This document shows positions 16,525-25,981 of a stretch of DNA of 64,000 bases, one piece after another; position 1 is the stretch's first letter; each line of letters begins with the position of its first letter. The DNA comes from CAIXOA01 sp041653635 (GTDB taxonomy: Archaea; Micrarchaeota; Micrarchaeia; Anstonellales; Bilamarchaeaceae): NCBI GenBank assembly GCA_041653635.1, contig JBAZFC010000001.1, positions 930,001 to 994,000 of the forward strand, in the 5' to 3' direction. The translations under genes were made by a program, and so were the position numbers. Under the pieces are notes generated by a model, which was not told the origin of the DNA, searched no databases, and saw only the letters and a list, made by a program, of their open reading frames with translations.

Positions 16525-17861
16525 TTGCAAACCTTGGTGGTAGGATCGCCCAGAAGCGTCATTCTCTCAACGAAATACCGGGCAAATTCGTACTTGTCAT
16601 CCTGTGAATTCCATACTTCCTGGCTAACCGTAAGTTCATAATTGTCTATCAAGGCGCTCACAAATGCCTCGCCCAGGCGTTTGTTTCTGCAGTTTTCAAA
16701 GAAAGCAGGGACGAATTCGTAATCAAACCCGTATCCCCCATTTCTTGTCGCCCCTATGGCAGCTACCGCCCCGTTTTCCCCGACAACCATCTCTTCGGAG
16801 ATGCTCCTTTGGGAGGATGCGTAATTCACAGTGTCGCATCCGCCAGAAAATAAAATGGTCGGTTTAATCTTATTATCCAGATAGCCGATGTCGCCTATTG
16901 TGAAGACAGGGTGCAGGCTAAATGCTGATCCATGGCCGTAAAAGATTGAGAATTTGCTTCCGGAGTTAATCTGGCTTGCGATGGACAGGGCATCAGCAGA
17001 ATTCAACATTTTTACACGGTAGCCTTCATCGCTAATCCTATCGCCATGCGCCTCGGCATAAGCATCGTACTCTGCGGAATAACCGAACAAAAATACGTCC
17101 GTAGGCCCGCGGTAGGATTCGTAATAATTGAGCTTCTCCAGCCAGCGGTTTGCTTCATCCGGATTCTGGACGGGAATCCTGCCGACAAAGAGGGTTGGCA
17201 GATCACTTTGTGGCAGAGCATAGGGCAAATCTGTGGGCGTCTCCAAAGTCCTAATTGGATTTTCGCTGTAAAAAGCAGGGATAAACGCCTGGTCCCCAAA
17301 TAACAGGACATACTCCAGCCTCGGATGGCTACTGCGGTAATCATCCAGCCACGCAACTATCTCGTACTGGTCCCCGAAGTCTGAAACATCCTTAATCACA
17401 GTTTCGATTCCCTCCGCTTCCCTTTTCTTGGCAATGGCGGATGCAGGTTCGATAAATTCCCTTGGAGCGAGTATCAAAAACTCTGCGCCAGATATATCCG
17501 TTAGAAATTTTGTGACGCATTCATTTTCAATACAGACATGCTCCTCGTCGCATTGGGGATTGCTATAAAGGCATCCCTGTTTTGCGACACAGGCATTCGC
17601 AACACAATTATAGCTTTCTCCGCATGGGGGATTTTGGTACTCACAACCTGATTTTGGGGCGCATCTGTTATCTATGCAATCGTATCCTTGTGCGCATTCG
17701 GGAGTTTGATATGTGCAGCCAATCCCATATTCTATTGAGGCGTTCTGCTGTCCCTGCGATGTAGAATCCGGCACCTGCAAAGGCCGTGTCTCCTCAGGCT
17801 GGGTGCACCCATAAAGCAGGATCAGCAATGCCATAAGTGGCATGATTTTATCCATATGCAT
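16521..17861 (-). CDS. C25-like (gingipain-type) cysteine protease lipoprotein
   Basis: 446 residues (444 from the second ATG at 17855, which better fits the TATA-like GTTAAATATCC upstream). A lipoprotein signal ends in LLYGC (Cys19). Residues about 48-120 hold three short cysteine-rich repeats of the pattern C-YQNPPC-GE-YNC-NAC. The rest matches the peptidase C25 fold: LLFGDQAFIP, the catalytic His in FYGHGSAFS and the catalytic Cys in LFSGGCDTVNY. It is probably a cell-surface protease anchored by lipid; possible roles are processing of surface proteins or nutrient and host-cell attack. Stop TAG. Confidence 0.78.
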   Translation of the reverse strand: MHMDKIMPLMALLILLYGCTQPEETRPLQVPDSTSQGQQNASIEYGIGCTYQTPECAQGYDCIDNRCAPKSGCEYQNPPCGESYNCVANACVAKQGCLYSNPQCDEEHVCIENECVTKFLTDISGAEFLILAPREFIEPASAIAKKREAEGIETVIKDVSDFGDQYEIVAWLDDYRSSHPRLEYVLLFGDQAFIPAFYSENPIRTLETPTDLPYALPQSDLPTLFVGRIPVQNPDEANRWLEKLNYYESYRGPTDVFLFGYSAEYDAYAEAHGDRISDEGYRVKMLNSADALSIASQINSGSKFSIFYGHGSAFSLHPVFTIGDIGYLDNKIKPTILFSGGCDTVNYASSQRSISEEMVVGENGAVAAIGATRNGGYGFDYEFVPAFFENCRNKRLGEAFVSALIDNYELTVSQEVWNSQDDKYEFARYFVERMTLLGDPTTKVCN

Positions 17862-17886
17862 ATGAACGGACTTCGGATATTTAACT

Positions 17887-20016
17887 CTAATGCTTTTTGA
17901 GAATCTCTTCAGCTATTATTTTCCCGCCCTCCTTGCTGAGATGCCTATTATCGTTCCCGCACATCGGGTCAAGGATGCATTTGGGGCAGCCCTTTTCGCA
18001 GGAGCACTTTTCCAATCTATCTAATGCCATTCTAGTGACGGATTCAAATTTCCCATAAACTATGTGGGTAATTCCGTTTCCATCCGGCACCCCATCATAT
18101 ACGTACATCCTTCCGGTGGGATAAGAGATGCCCCCGATTTCCTTGGGGTCCGCGCCCGTGATTGCGGGCATCATGGAAATGGAAACATGCTCAAAGGCGT
18201 GCAAGCCGTCACCGAAATTGGGAATTATGGGCACCAAATCGTCCGCATCCAGCCAGATTGCGAATGTATCAAACTCATAAATGTACGGCGTCTCAAAGTG
18301 GTGCTCGCCCAACTTCGTGCTGGAATACGCATCCTTTATCGCAAATCCATAGACCGTGTCTACGATGTGGACTTTTCCAAAGGATAATGGATGCCCGAGG
18401 CAATCCCTTGTTTCTATTTGTTCTACTACTTCTGCTTCCTTAGTCCGTAATGCATGCGTGTATTCTTCCACTTTCCTTCCAAGCGGCTCAACAGTCGCAA
18501 TTTTATTTTCCAAATCTAATTTCTGGGACATGAATGCCCTTCCGCCATGCAGATAGATGGCGCCCTCAAACAGTTCGCTTATCGCCATGTGGGAGTCCCG
18601 CTCGCCGATGAATTTATCGCGGGAGGAATCATAGATGCGCACGGACTCGCCTATGCTGCGTATGTTCATGGTGCGGACCCGCTTCGCCCCTTCTTTTGTT
18701 ATGCTGATGAGCGAGCCCCATTTTTTCACAAGCTCTTCCTCCTCCAAAGAAGCGAGGATTGGCGTAAGGGTTTCATCTATTTCCTCCGGGGAATACATCA
18801 TGTCCTTCGCCGCGGACAAGATGTGCATCCTCCTTATCTTCTCATTCTTCGGATTCACAAAACAGTTTTCCGGGTCCCCATATAGATACTGGTCGGGATT
18901 TTCCACATAATACTGGTCAAGGGGGTTTTCCTTAGCAACGAATACTCCGTATGCCTGCTGGCCCTTCCTTCCTGAGCGCCCCAATCTTTGTTTTACCCTG
19001 GTTACAGTGCCGGGAAAGCCCGCGAGTATGACGACGTCCGTGTCCCCGATGTCCATCCCCAGTTCCAATGCGGACGTGCTGGCGAGAAATCTAATCTTCC
19101 CTTCCTTGAACCTCTTTTCCACGCCCCTCCTTTCCTCCTGGGAAAGCCCGGAGCGATAAACGCCCAAATCAAGGTTCATCCCATCCGCGATGATTCCCAT
19201 CCTTTCCACGGTGGAATGCGAGTTACCGAAGATGAGCGCCTTCTTCCCTATCTCCTGTGCGACCTTGAGAGAAGCAACGAGATAGCTGTCCTCCGGATTA
19301 ATTATGAAATGGTGGAATTCGGAGCGGGGGGAAGAAGTGCCCTCCACCAATTCAAATTTTTCGCCCACCAATTCTTCCGCAAATTCCTTTGCATTTCCCA
19401 CCGTTGCGGATGTGGCGATGAATTGGATATCCCTATGGTACCTCTTGCGCATGAGGCGCTTGAGGCGCCAAAGGATGTTGTATACGTGAGAACCAAGCAC
19501 CCCGCTATATATGTGGATTTCATCCAGCACCACATATTTCAGTTTTTCAAAATATGAGGTAAAGAGGCGGTTGTGCAACAAAATGAAGTGGAGCATGTCC
19601 ACATTGGAGATGAGTATCTGCGGGGGATTTGCGCGTATTTTCTCCCTTGAGTTCTGGGAAGTGTCTCCGTCGTAGGTCTCGGTGCGCACCCCGTAGATGC
19701 TGAATTCGCGCAAACGGTCAAGCTGGTCCCGCGCGAGCGCCTTGGTCGGATAAAGGAGGAGGGTGTTTTCCCCTTTCAGCGCCCCCTCCACCGCGGGCAC
19801 AATGAATACCTCGCTCTTCCCTCCTGCGGTGGGCGCAACCACCACGACATTCTTCCCTTTCTTCACCAATTCTATCCCCTTTGCCTGGTGCTCGTACAAT
19901 TTCTTTATGCCCCTGCCCCCAAACACCCCTTTTATGAACGGCTGTAGGGAGTGGTCCGAGAAAACGGGCCTGCGCGCGGGCTCCACGCGCTCAATCGGCG
20001 AAAAATCCTCCAGCAT
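17887..20016 (-). CDS. DEIH-box helicase with C-terminal DUF1998-type cysteine cluster
   Basis: 709 residues. Helicase motifs: VAPTAGGKSEVF (Walker A), LDEIHIYSG (Walker B, DEIH), ATSATVGN (motif III), STSALELGMDIG and RLGRSGRKGQ (motifs V and VI). Near the C-terminus is CSCEKGCPKCILDPMCGN, the four-cysteine metal site of the DUF1998/MrfA-YprA group of superfamily 2 helicases, some of which act in DNA repair. Slightly shorter than usual for the group but no motif is missing. It is the last gene of a GluRS-HD-helicase run; only 4 bases separate it from the HD gene. Confidence 0.85.
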   Translation of the reverse strand: MLEDFSPIERVEPARRPVFSDHSLQPFIKGVFGGRGIKKLYEHQAKGIELVKKGKNVVVVAPTAGGKSEVFIVPAVEGALKGENTLLLYPTKALARDQLDRLREFSIYGVRTETYDGDTSQNSREKIRANPPQILISNVDMLHFILLHNRLFTSYFEKLKYVVLDEIHIYSGVLGSHVYNILWRLKRLMRKRYHRDIQFIATSATVGNAKEFAEELVGEKFELVEGTSSPRSEFHHFIINPEDSYLVASLKVAQEIGKKALIFGNSHSTVERMGIIADGMNLDLGVYRSGLSQEERRGVEKRFKEGKIRFLASTSALELGMDIGDTDVVILAGFPGTVTRVKQRLGRSGRKGQQAYGVFVAKENPLDQYYVENPDQYLYGDPENCFVNPKNEKIRRMHILSAAKDMMYSPEEIDETLTPILASLEEEELVKKWGSLISITKEGAKRVRTMNIRSIGESVRIYDSSRDKFIGERDSHMAISELFEGAIYLHGGRAFMSQKLDLENKIATVEPLGRKVEEYTHALRTKEAEVVEQIETRDCLGHPLSFGKVHIVDTVYGFAIKDAYSSTKLGEHHFETPYIYEFDTFAIWLDADDLVPIIPNFGDGLHAFEHVSISMMPAITGADPKEIGGISYPTGRMYVYDGVPDGNGITHIVYGKFESVTRMALDRLEKCSCEKGCPKCILDPMCGNDNRHLSKEGGKIIAEEILKKH

Positions 20017-20020
20017 CTGC

Positions 20021-20599
20021 TCAACTTAATTCGGAACCCGGCTCCTTGCCGAGCGTTTTTATTATCCTTGCCATCTCGTCCGCGTTCTTATCCACAATCT
20101 TCCTCGCGGAACCCGTGTTTATCCTCTCGCGGTAGAAATGGTACTCATACACCGCCTTCTTGATTCCTTCCTCTATCCCTAATTTATTTATCCAGAAAGG
20201 CAGCATCCGGGTGAGAAAACCCTGCGGGGTGAGTATGAAAAGCTTGTCCGAATCCCAGAGCACCGCGCCCTCCCTGCTCCGGTTCCTGTTTTCCTTGTCG
20301 TGGAAATGAATTGCCTCCGCGACCGCATCCGCGAATGCGCCCTTTATCCCTATGGAAAGGAGGAATTCCCTCGCCTTGCATGCGCCCGTGGTCCCGTGGT
20401 CGCCCGGCTCCGCCTTGCAGATGTCGTGGAGAAGCGCGGCAACCTCGCACACATCCCTGTCCGCGCCTTCCTTTTCCGCGAAGAATACTGCGGTGCGCGC
20501 AACATGCTCAAGGTGGTCGAACCCGTGGTGCGGGTCGTTCTTCTCCACGCATCTTTTGGAGAAAGCGGTTATCTTTTCCCTCTGTTCCCTGGTGAGCAT
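20021..20599 (-). CDS. HD-domain phosphohydrolase
   Basis: 192 residues from the ATG at 20597-20599. Metal-binding HD residues are visible: HGFDHLEHV (first His and HxxH), AALLHDIC (the HD pair) and a later Asp in VLWDSDKLF. HD proteins hydrolyse nucleotides or phosphoesters; the substrate is not predictable. It lies between glutamyl-tRNA synthetase (8 bases upstream) and the helicase (4 bases downstream) on the same strand. Longer in-frame starts overlap the synthetase and are less likely. Confidence 0.8.
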   Translation of the reverse strand: MLTREQREKITAFSKRCVEKNDPHHGFDHLEHVARTAVFFAEKEGADRDVCEVAALLHDICKAEPGDHGTTGACKAREFLLSIGIKGAFADAVAEAIHFHDKENRNRSREGAVLWDSDKLFILTPQGFLTRMLPFWINKLGIEEGIKKAVYEYHFYRERINTGSARKIVDKNADEMARIIKTLGKEPGSELS

Positions 20600-20607
20600 T
20601 TTGCACC

Positions 20608-22257
20608 TCAGCAGGAGAATACGAAGCGCAGCGGCTTTTTGGAATCCAGCCTGCAGAACCCGTATCTCTCGAATTGGACTATTTCCCCTTCCTTGAGCGA
20701 ATGGACGGATTTCTCGCAAAGTCCCGTGTCTATGCCCATGCTGGAGGGATTGTATTCCCCTGAGGCGGTGAGGAGGTCGCCTGGCCTGAGCACCTCGCAC
20801 TGGAGCCCGCCGGAAACCCACTGGATTTTCTTTCCCTTCATTATCTCCTCGCCGGCATATGAGGCGGAGATTTCCTTCCCCTTCTTCTCAATTTTCACAT
20901 TATAGAGGTCCTTGAGGCGTATGGTTTCCCCGATTTCAAGGGATTCCGCATCAGAGGCGCTTATCCACGCCTCGTTTTCCGCTTCCATTTCCCGCAGCTT
21001 CTTTTTCTTGCCGCCCTTTATCTTAATCTTCACCGGATTGGAGACGAAGAAGTAATGGGGCGCCACCGGGTCCAGGATTTTCCTGTTTTCCGAGAGGAGT
21101 TTCTCCCACGATGGCTCGCTCTCCACCTTTGAGAAGCCGAACGAGAGGACGAATGTGCGGATTGCGGCGGGAAGAATGCCCCTCCTGCGCAGCGCCATCA
21201 GCGTGGGCAGGCGCGGGTCGTCCCATCCGCTCACCTTTCCATCCTTTACGAGGGGCGTAATCAGCCTCTTGCTAATGGGAGCATTCCTTATGGAGAGCCG
21301 GGAGAACTCCATGAGCACCGGCTCGCGCATGCTGAATTCCCTGAGTATGGCGTAGTAAAGTTCGTTCCTTAGCTCATACTCCTTTGTGCGGAATGCGTGC
21401 GTCACTCCTTCAAGGGAATCCAGGATGGGCGCCCCGAAATCATAAGAGGGCCACACGCGGTATTTGGTCCCCTGCCGATAATGCGGGGATTCTATTATCC
21501 TCATAAGGGTTGGGTCCCTCATCACCGTATTCAGGGCGGAAAGGTCGCCCTTGTACCTCACTATTGCTTCCCCCCCGCCATACTCTCCTTTGAGCATGGA
21601 ATTGAAGCGGGAGAGGTTTTCCTCCGGGGAAAGCTTCCTGCATGCGCAGGGCCTCGCCTGTTCCCTTCCCTTGCTTACATCTTCTGCCTTGCACGTGCAT
21701 ACGTACGCCTTTCCGTTCTCCATCAGCGTTTTCGCATACTCGTAGAATGTGGGCATGTAATCGGAAGTGTAGGTTTCCTTGGGCAAGGGGATGCCCAGCC
21801 AAGACAATCCATCTTTTATCGCATCCACGTATTCCGCGGACTCCTTTTCAGGGTTTGTGTCGTCAAAGCGAAGGAGCATCTTCCCCCCGTACTGCTTCGC
21901 GACCTCGTAGTCTATGAATGCTGCCTTCGCGTGCCCTATGTGCGGGTAACCGGAGGGCTCCGGTGGGAACCTTGTTACAACCGTCCCCTGCATCGCGCCC
22001 GGGATTTCAAATCCGGATTTCTCTTCCTTCTTTTCCTCCTTGGGAAGCTTTGAGAACTCCTTTTCCAATTTCTCTTTCTGGAGCGCATTTATTTCCTTAC
22101 AAACCTCTGTGATTGCCTTCATGAGGGATTTCATGTCCTTCTTGGATTCGGGAAATTCGTTTATCACTTTACCTACAATGTTCCCAGGATTTGCCTTCCC
22201 GTACTCATGGGCGTTGCGGACTGCGTGCTTTCTAATGGATGAGTCTAAAGAATTCAT
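20608..22257 (-). CDS. gltX: Glutamyl-tRNA synthetase (archaeal type)
   Basis: 549 residues. The class I signature PPEPSGYPHIGHAKAAF (HIGH motif) and the KMSKS counterpart NAPISKRLITPLV are present, followed by the beta-barrel anticodon-binding domain of the archaeal/eukaryotic GluRS-GlnRS family. It charges tRNA-Glu, and probably tRNA-Gln as the first step of the transamidation route used by archaea. The N-terminal 100 residues form the helical extension usual in archaea. First gene of the synthetase-HD-helicase operon and divergent from the TctA-like gene. Confidence 0.93.
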   Translation of the reverse strand: MNSLDSSIRKHAVRNAHEYGKANPGNIVGKVINEFPESKKDMKSLMKAITEVCKEINALQKEKLEKEFSKLPKEEKKEEKSGFEIPGAMQGTVVTRFPPEPSGYPHIGHAKAAFIDYEVAKQYGGKMLLRFDDTNPEKESAEYVDAIKDGLSWLGIPLPKETYTSDYMPTFYEYAKTLMENGKAYVCTCKAEDVSKGREQARPCACRKLSPEENLSRFNSMLKGEYGGGEAIVRYKGDLSALNTVMRDPTLMRIIESPHYRQGTKYRVWPSYDFGAPILDSLEGVTHAFRTKEYELRNELYYAILREFSMREPVLMEFSRLSIRNAPISKRLITPLVKDGKVSGWDDPRLPTLMALRRRGILPAAIRTFVLSFGFSKVESEPSWEKLLSENRKILDPVAPHYFFVSNPVKIKIKGGKKKKLREMEAENEAWISASDAESLEIGETIRLKDLYNVKIEKKGKEISASYAGEEIMKGKKIQWVSGGLQCEVLRPGDLLTASGEYNPSSMGIDTGLCEKSVHSLKEGEIVQFERYGFCRLDSKKPLRFVFSC

Positions 22258-22307
22258 GGGGAGATTAGGGTGGGTAATAATTAAGAAACTACGGGAGATA
22301 GGATATT

Positions 22308-23447
22308 ATGCTGCTTCTGGTTGCCGGCATACTTTTAGGCATGCTTGCCGGGCTGGTCCCCGGGCTGCACTCAAACACCATAGCTTCCGCGCTCACAGGC
22401 ATGGGCATTTCCGGGCAGGATGCGGCTGTGCTCATAATCTCCATGTTCGGGGCGCACATAATGTTCTCTTTTGTTCCCTCTATCTTCTTGGGAATTCCGG
22501 ACGAGGCGGTTGCGGTTTCCGCGCTCCCTGGGCAGCGGATGGCGAAGGATGGAAAGGGGGTGGATGCGCTGAGGATAATGTGCGGCTCCGCGCTGATTGC
22601 GGTCATTTTGGCTGTGGCGCTGCTTCCGCTCTCGGAGGCGCTTTACCCAGTTGTTTTCTCATTAATTAGCCCGTATGTGCCGCACATTTTGATATTGCTA
22701 TCGTTGGTGCTTGTTCTTAGGAGCAAGAATCCGCTGATGTTTGCAGCTGTATTCATTCTTTCTGGAATTCTTGGCGGTGCTGCCCTTGGATTCGGGATGG
22801 AGGACCCCTTCCTCCCGCTTTTTGGGGGCATGTTCGCGGTTGCGGGAATGCTCTTCTGGGGCAAGGGGGCGCTCCCTCAGCAGAAGGAGGGCGTACTGGA
22901 TTTGGGCTTTTTGAAATTTGCGGGGTTGGGGGTGGTGCTGGGATGGTTCGCGGACCTTCTTCCGGGAATCGGCTCCCCTGCGCAAGTGGCATCTTTTGCA
23001 TCCATAGTCGTGCCTTTCGCAACCCCAACGTATCTTGCATTGGTATCGTCTATTGGGATGAGCGAGGCGGTGTTCGCATTCGCCACGTCCAGTTCGCTGG
23101 GAAAAGCAAGGGTAGGGGCGCTTGCGCAAGCTGCCTCGCAGGTGGATGTGCAGGCAAACATGGTGATGCTGCTTTCCGCATTCGTGGTTGCGGTCGCGGT
23201 TTCCGCCGTGATTATCTATCTGGCGAGGAAATGGATTGGAAGGATTGCGGAACTGGATTTCTCCATTTTGAATAAGATGCTTATTGCTTACATAATACTG
23301 CTCACATTCCTGGTGGATGGGATTCCGGGAATCGTGGTGCTCGCGCCCTCGATTGCGGTTGGAGTGGGATGCATCAGACTGGATGTGGAGAGGACGGGGG
23401 TGATGGGCGCGATAATAGTGCCCACGATAATTTTGCTGCTTACATGA
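22308..23447 (+). CDS. TctA-like (DUF112) membrane permease
   Basis: 379 residues with about ten hydrophobic helices. The start GMLAGLVPGLHSNTIASAL and the internal repeat GWFADLLPGIGSPAQVASF are the paired Gly-Pro-Gly signatures of the TctA/DUF112 family, the large permease of tripartite tricarboxylate transporters. It is shorter than bacterial TctA (about 500), and no TctB or periplasmic TctC gene is nearby, so it may act alone, as other archaeal members seem to. The substrate is unknown; organic acids are the family norm. Confidence 0.8.
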   Translation: MLLLVAGILLGMLAGLVPGLHSNTIASALTGMGISGQDAAVLIISMFGAHIMFSFVPSIFLGIPDEAVAVSALPGQRMAKDGKGVDALRIMCGSALIAVILAVALLPLSEALYPVVFSLISPYVPHILILLSLVLVLRSKNPLMFAAVFILSGILGGAALGFGMEDPFLPLFGGMFAVAGMLFWGKGALPQQKEGVLDLGFLKFAGLGVVLGWFADLLPGIGSPAQVASFASIVVPFATPTYLALVSSIGMSEAVFAFATSSSLGKARVGALAQAASQVDVQANMVMLLSAFVVAVAVSAVIIYLARKWIGRIAELDFSILNKMLIAYIILLTFLVDGIPGIVVLAPSIAVGVGCIRLDVERTGVMGAIIVPTIILLLT

Positions 23448-23503
23448 ATAGGGTAAAGTAGAAAAGAAAAATAAGAAAAATAAAAAAGAAAGGAAAAAGG
23501 AAT

Positions 23504-23821
23504 TCAGCCGAAGAGGGACGCGAGGCCTTCCGCCGCCTGCTCTTCCTTCTTCTCTGCGCTTTCCTCTTCCTTCTTCTCCTCTTTCTTTGCCGCGCCGGCT
23601 GCCGGGGCTGCCGCCGCAGGGGCCGCAGCTGCGAAGGACACGTTCTTCAAGAGGTCCTCAAAGTTCACGCCCTTCACCGCATCCGCCAGCACCTTGCACT
23701 TGGCCTCGTCGGCCTCGGCGCCTACGGACTTCAGGACCGAGGCGATGTGCGCCGCGGTCACTTCCTTCCCAGAGCCATGCAGGAGAAGCACGGCATGCAA
23801 ATACGGGTCTATTTTTGTCAT
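23504..23821 (-). CDS. rpl12: Ribosomal protein P1 / L12, archaeal stalk protein
   Basis: 105 residues: an N-terminal helical dimerisation domain (MTKIDPYLHAVLLLH), an Ala-rich hinge and a charged Glu/Lys tail ending GLASLFG, the conserved stalk tip that recruits translation factors. Third gene of the L1-L10-L12 operon; 12 bases follow the L10 stop. Confidence 0.95.
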   Translation of the reverse strand: MTKIDPYLHAVLLLHGSGKEVTAAHIASVLKSVGAEADEAKCKVLADAVKGVNFEDLLKNVSFAAAAPAAAAPAAGAAKKEEKKEEESAEKKEEQAAEGLASLFG

Positions 23822-23833
23822 ATCATTTCACCT

Positions 23834-24691
23834 TCATTTCTTCCCCAAGCCTTCAAGAGCCAACCCCTGCCTCGTGGCAAGGGTGAGAAGCTGCTCCATT
23901 GACTCGGTTGAGTATAAACCGCCGTTTATCCCGGCGCTCCTCCCCTGCGTGTACGCATCCACCAGGAGCATCTCTATGCTCTGCGGGGAAGGGTACTTCG
24001 CATTCACTGAGAGGTTCATCGCATCCACGAGCGAGGAAACGAATTCCGTGGAGAGCGAGGCTGCGGAGATGTCCAGCAGGTCCGGGGCATACACAAATTC
24101 CCCGTCGTATGCGAGAAGGACGTTCATCCCGACCTCAAAGGGCTTTATGCCCAGTGTCTGGAGCGCCTTCGCCTTCAGCAGGGTTATCTCCTCGCCTTTC
24201 TTCACCACCGTGGAATCCTTATTGACCGCTATTTTTCCGGCTTTAATCTGCACATTCACTCCCGCCGTCTTCAGTTCGGAAAGCGCGGGGCCCGCCGGAA
24301 GGTCCGTTTCTCCCGCAGGGACGATTATGTCCGCGGGTGAAATCTGGCCCGGCTTTGCCGCGACCTGCAGCTTGTTGCCCCTCACGATCTGGTTGAGGTC
24401 GTACGGGGAAAGGCTGGTGAGCACGAGCGCAGCAGGCACATTCATCCTTTCGGAGAGCGCCGCCGGCTTTCCCGCGCCGTCCAATGCGCGCTTAAGGACA
24501 GTGGATTTCGCCACCCTCACGTGCCCGTGTTTCCCTTCCCTCAGCTTCTTCCTCATGGACTGGAGGAGCTTGTCCGGAAGGTTCCTCAGGTCTATGATTA
24601 CCAAGTTCGGGTAGGATTTCAGTTCTTTCTGGATTTCGGCGGCCTGCGCCTTCTTTTTCGTTATCGCCGCCCTTTCTTTAGTTTCAGCCAT
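23834..24691 (-). CDS. rpl10: Ribosomal protein L10 (P0), stalk base
   Basis: 285 residues from the ATG at 24689-24691 (MAETKERAAITKK). The rRNA-binding domain carries LPDKLLQSMRKKLRE and the inserted domain typical of archaeal P0 (GQISPADIIVPAGETDLPAG, GPALSELK). Unlike many archaeal P0 proteins it ends soon after the helical spine (LEGLGKK) without the acidic stalk tail, so the LASLFG-type tip is supplied only by L12. It lies between L1 and L12. Confidence 0.95.
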   Translation of the reverse strand: MAETKERAAITKKKAQAAEIQKELKSYPNLVIIDLRNLPDKLLQSMRKKLREGKHGHVRVAKSTVLKRALDGAGKPAALSERMNVPAALVLTSLSPYDLNQIVRGNKLQVAAKPGQISPADIIVPAGETDLPAGPALSELKTAGVNVQIKAGKIAVNKDSTVVKKGEEITLLKAKALQTLGIKPFEVGMNVLLAYDGEFVYAPDLLDISAASLSTEFVSSLVDAMNLSVNAKYPSPQSIEMLLVDAYTQGRSAGINGGLYSTESMEQLLTLATRQGLALEGLGKK

Positions 24692-24701
24692 GATGAACAC
24701 C

Positions 24702-25340
24702 TTACAGGACAACCTTCACGGGCTTGCCCATCGTGAGCTTGACATAAATGTCCTTCACGTTCGGCTGCCCCACCTTCTTGGTGACCGCTTCAAAGACCGC
24801 GTCTATGTTCTCCAGTATTTTCGCCGGTTCCATCTGCTCGCTTCCTACGAGCACGTGCGCGACCGGGAGGTATTTGCCTTTTGAGATTATCCTCACCGAC
24901 CTCTTTGTCCTCTCTATTGAATCCTTCATGTTGCCTATTAGCGGCTTCGGGATTTTGCCCCTCGGGCCGAGGTACTGGCCGATTGATTTGGCGACGTTAC
25001 CCATCTGGTTGGGCTGCGCCAGGAAAACGGACTTGTTCGTGAGCGCCTTGAGCTTCGCGAGGTCCGCGCCGAGCACGGGAAGCTCCGTTGGCAGGATTGT
25101 GCCGTCCGCCCCGGACCTTTTCGCCTCCGCGCAGAAGTTTTCGTCGCCGATTACGACGACCGAGGGCTCCTTGCCCCCCTTTCCGTTGGGGAGCGGGATG
25201 TCCAGGTTCAGCCTCTGCTCGGGCTTTGTGAAGTCCACGCCGCGGAAGTTCATGACGAATTCCACGGACTGGACGAACTTTTTCTTTCCCTTGTCTTCCA
25301 GCGCCTTGCTTATGGCGTCTAAGAGCTTCTTCTTGTCCAT
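24702..25340 (-). CDS. rpl1: Ribosomal protein L1
   Basis: 212 residues from the ATG at 25338-25340 (MDKKKLLDAISKALED). The RNA-binding region (FVMNFRGVDFTKPEQRLNLDIPLP) and GPRGKIPKPLIGN are typical of uL1. GGAGGG sits about 9 bases ahead of the start, and the gene has a leader, unusual among the leaderless genes here. L1 often represses its own operon by binding the mRNA. Confidence 0.95.
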   Translation of the reverse strand: MDKKKLLDAISKALEDKGKKKFVQSVEFVMNFRGVDFTKPEQRLNLDIPLPNGKGGKEPSVVVIGDENFCAEAKRSGADGTILPTELPVLGADLAKLKALTNKSVFLAQPNQMGNVAKSIGQYLGPRGKIPKPLIGNMKDSIERTKRSVRIISKGKYLPVAHVLVGSEQMEPAKILENIDAVFEAVTKKVGQPNVKDIYVKLTMGKPVKVVL

Positions 25341-25432
25341 AGATACACACCCTCCTGCTGAAAGCAGTACGTGCGGGTAGAAATCGTATTGCGACTCTAC
25401 GAAGATAATGTTGGGAGGAAATGTTTTTAAAT
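25341..25432 (-). promoter_or_regulatory. Promoter and leader of the L1-L10-L12 operon
   Basis: A TATA-like ATTTAAAAA lies at 25424-25432 and would start transcription near 25400, leaving an untranslated leader of about 60 bases with a small CTGCTTTCAGCAG hairpin and a strong Shine-Dalgarno (AGGAGGG). It is a plausible site for L1 autoregulation. The TATA box overlaps the end of the upstream gene. Confidence 0.45.
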
Positions 25433-25893
25433 CACTGCCCTGCGCCCGCTTCCCGGGCAAGTTTATCCCGTACATCCTCCGGCAGCCAGCGCGAGTAGGT
25501 TTGTATGAACGTCTTCCCCTCCAGCCACTCATTAGGATGGACCGCTTTCATAGTTATATCTTCATGCCATCTTTTCGCCGCACGCGCGAACGCGTCGCGG
25601 GATTCGGGGAATATCATCGCCATCTTTCCCAACGCGTTGAGGGCGGCAAAGCTCTTTTCCGGGTCCGCGGGGCAGTGCATGTCCTCCAGGACTGCGACCT
25701 TCACCGGAATGGGAAACCTTGCGGCTGCATGCGCGAACATGATGTTTGCAACCATGACGTCCTGCCCCCCGTTGCTGCCGGACCTCACAACACCTTTCCT
25801 GTCCGTGCGCAGGTGCCTTTCGAACGCGCTTATCCTGGCGGCGGCAACCCTCGCACTCACGGTGGTTTTATGTGTCATGGAAGTATTATTCAT
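25432..25893 (-). CDS. Short helical hypothetical protein
   Basis: 153 residues (ATG 25891-25893; a second ATG five codons later is possible). Mostly amphipathic helices (SFAALNALGKMAMIFPES, AFARAAKRWHEDI). No motif or signal. Its stop overlaps the TATA box of the ribosomal operon. Confidence 0.45.
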   Translation of the reverse strand: MNNTSMTHKTTVSARVAAARISAFERHLRTDRKGVVRSGSNGGQDVMVANIMFAHAAARFPIPVKVAVLEDMHCPADPEKSFAALNALGKMAMIFPESRDAFARAAKRWHEDITMKAVHPNEWLEGKTFIQTYSRWLPEDVRDKLAREAGAGQ

Positions 25894-25946
25894 GGAAGTT
25901 GTTTAAAATGTTTTCTTGTCAGGGAAGATAAAAACAAGAAAAAGGA

Positions 25947-25968
25947 AAGGGGGCTTTTGCACCCCCTT
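25947..25968 (-). terminator. Intrinsic terminator-like hairpin
   Basis: AAGGGGG (25947-25953) pairs with CCCCCTT (25962-25968). On the minus strand the hairpin is followed by a T-rich stretch, so it fits termination of the cysteine-rich surface-protein gene at 25982. Confidence 0.55.
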
Positions 25969-25981
25969 GTCTAACCTAAAT

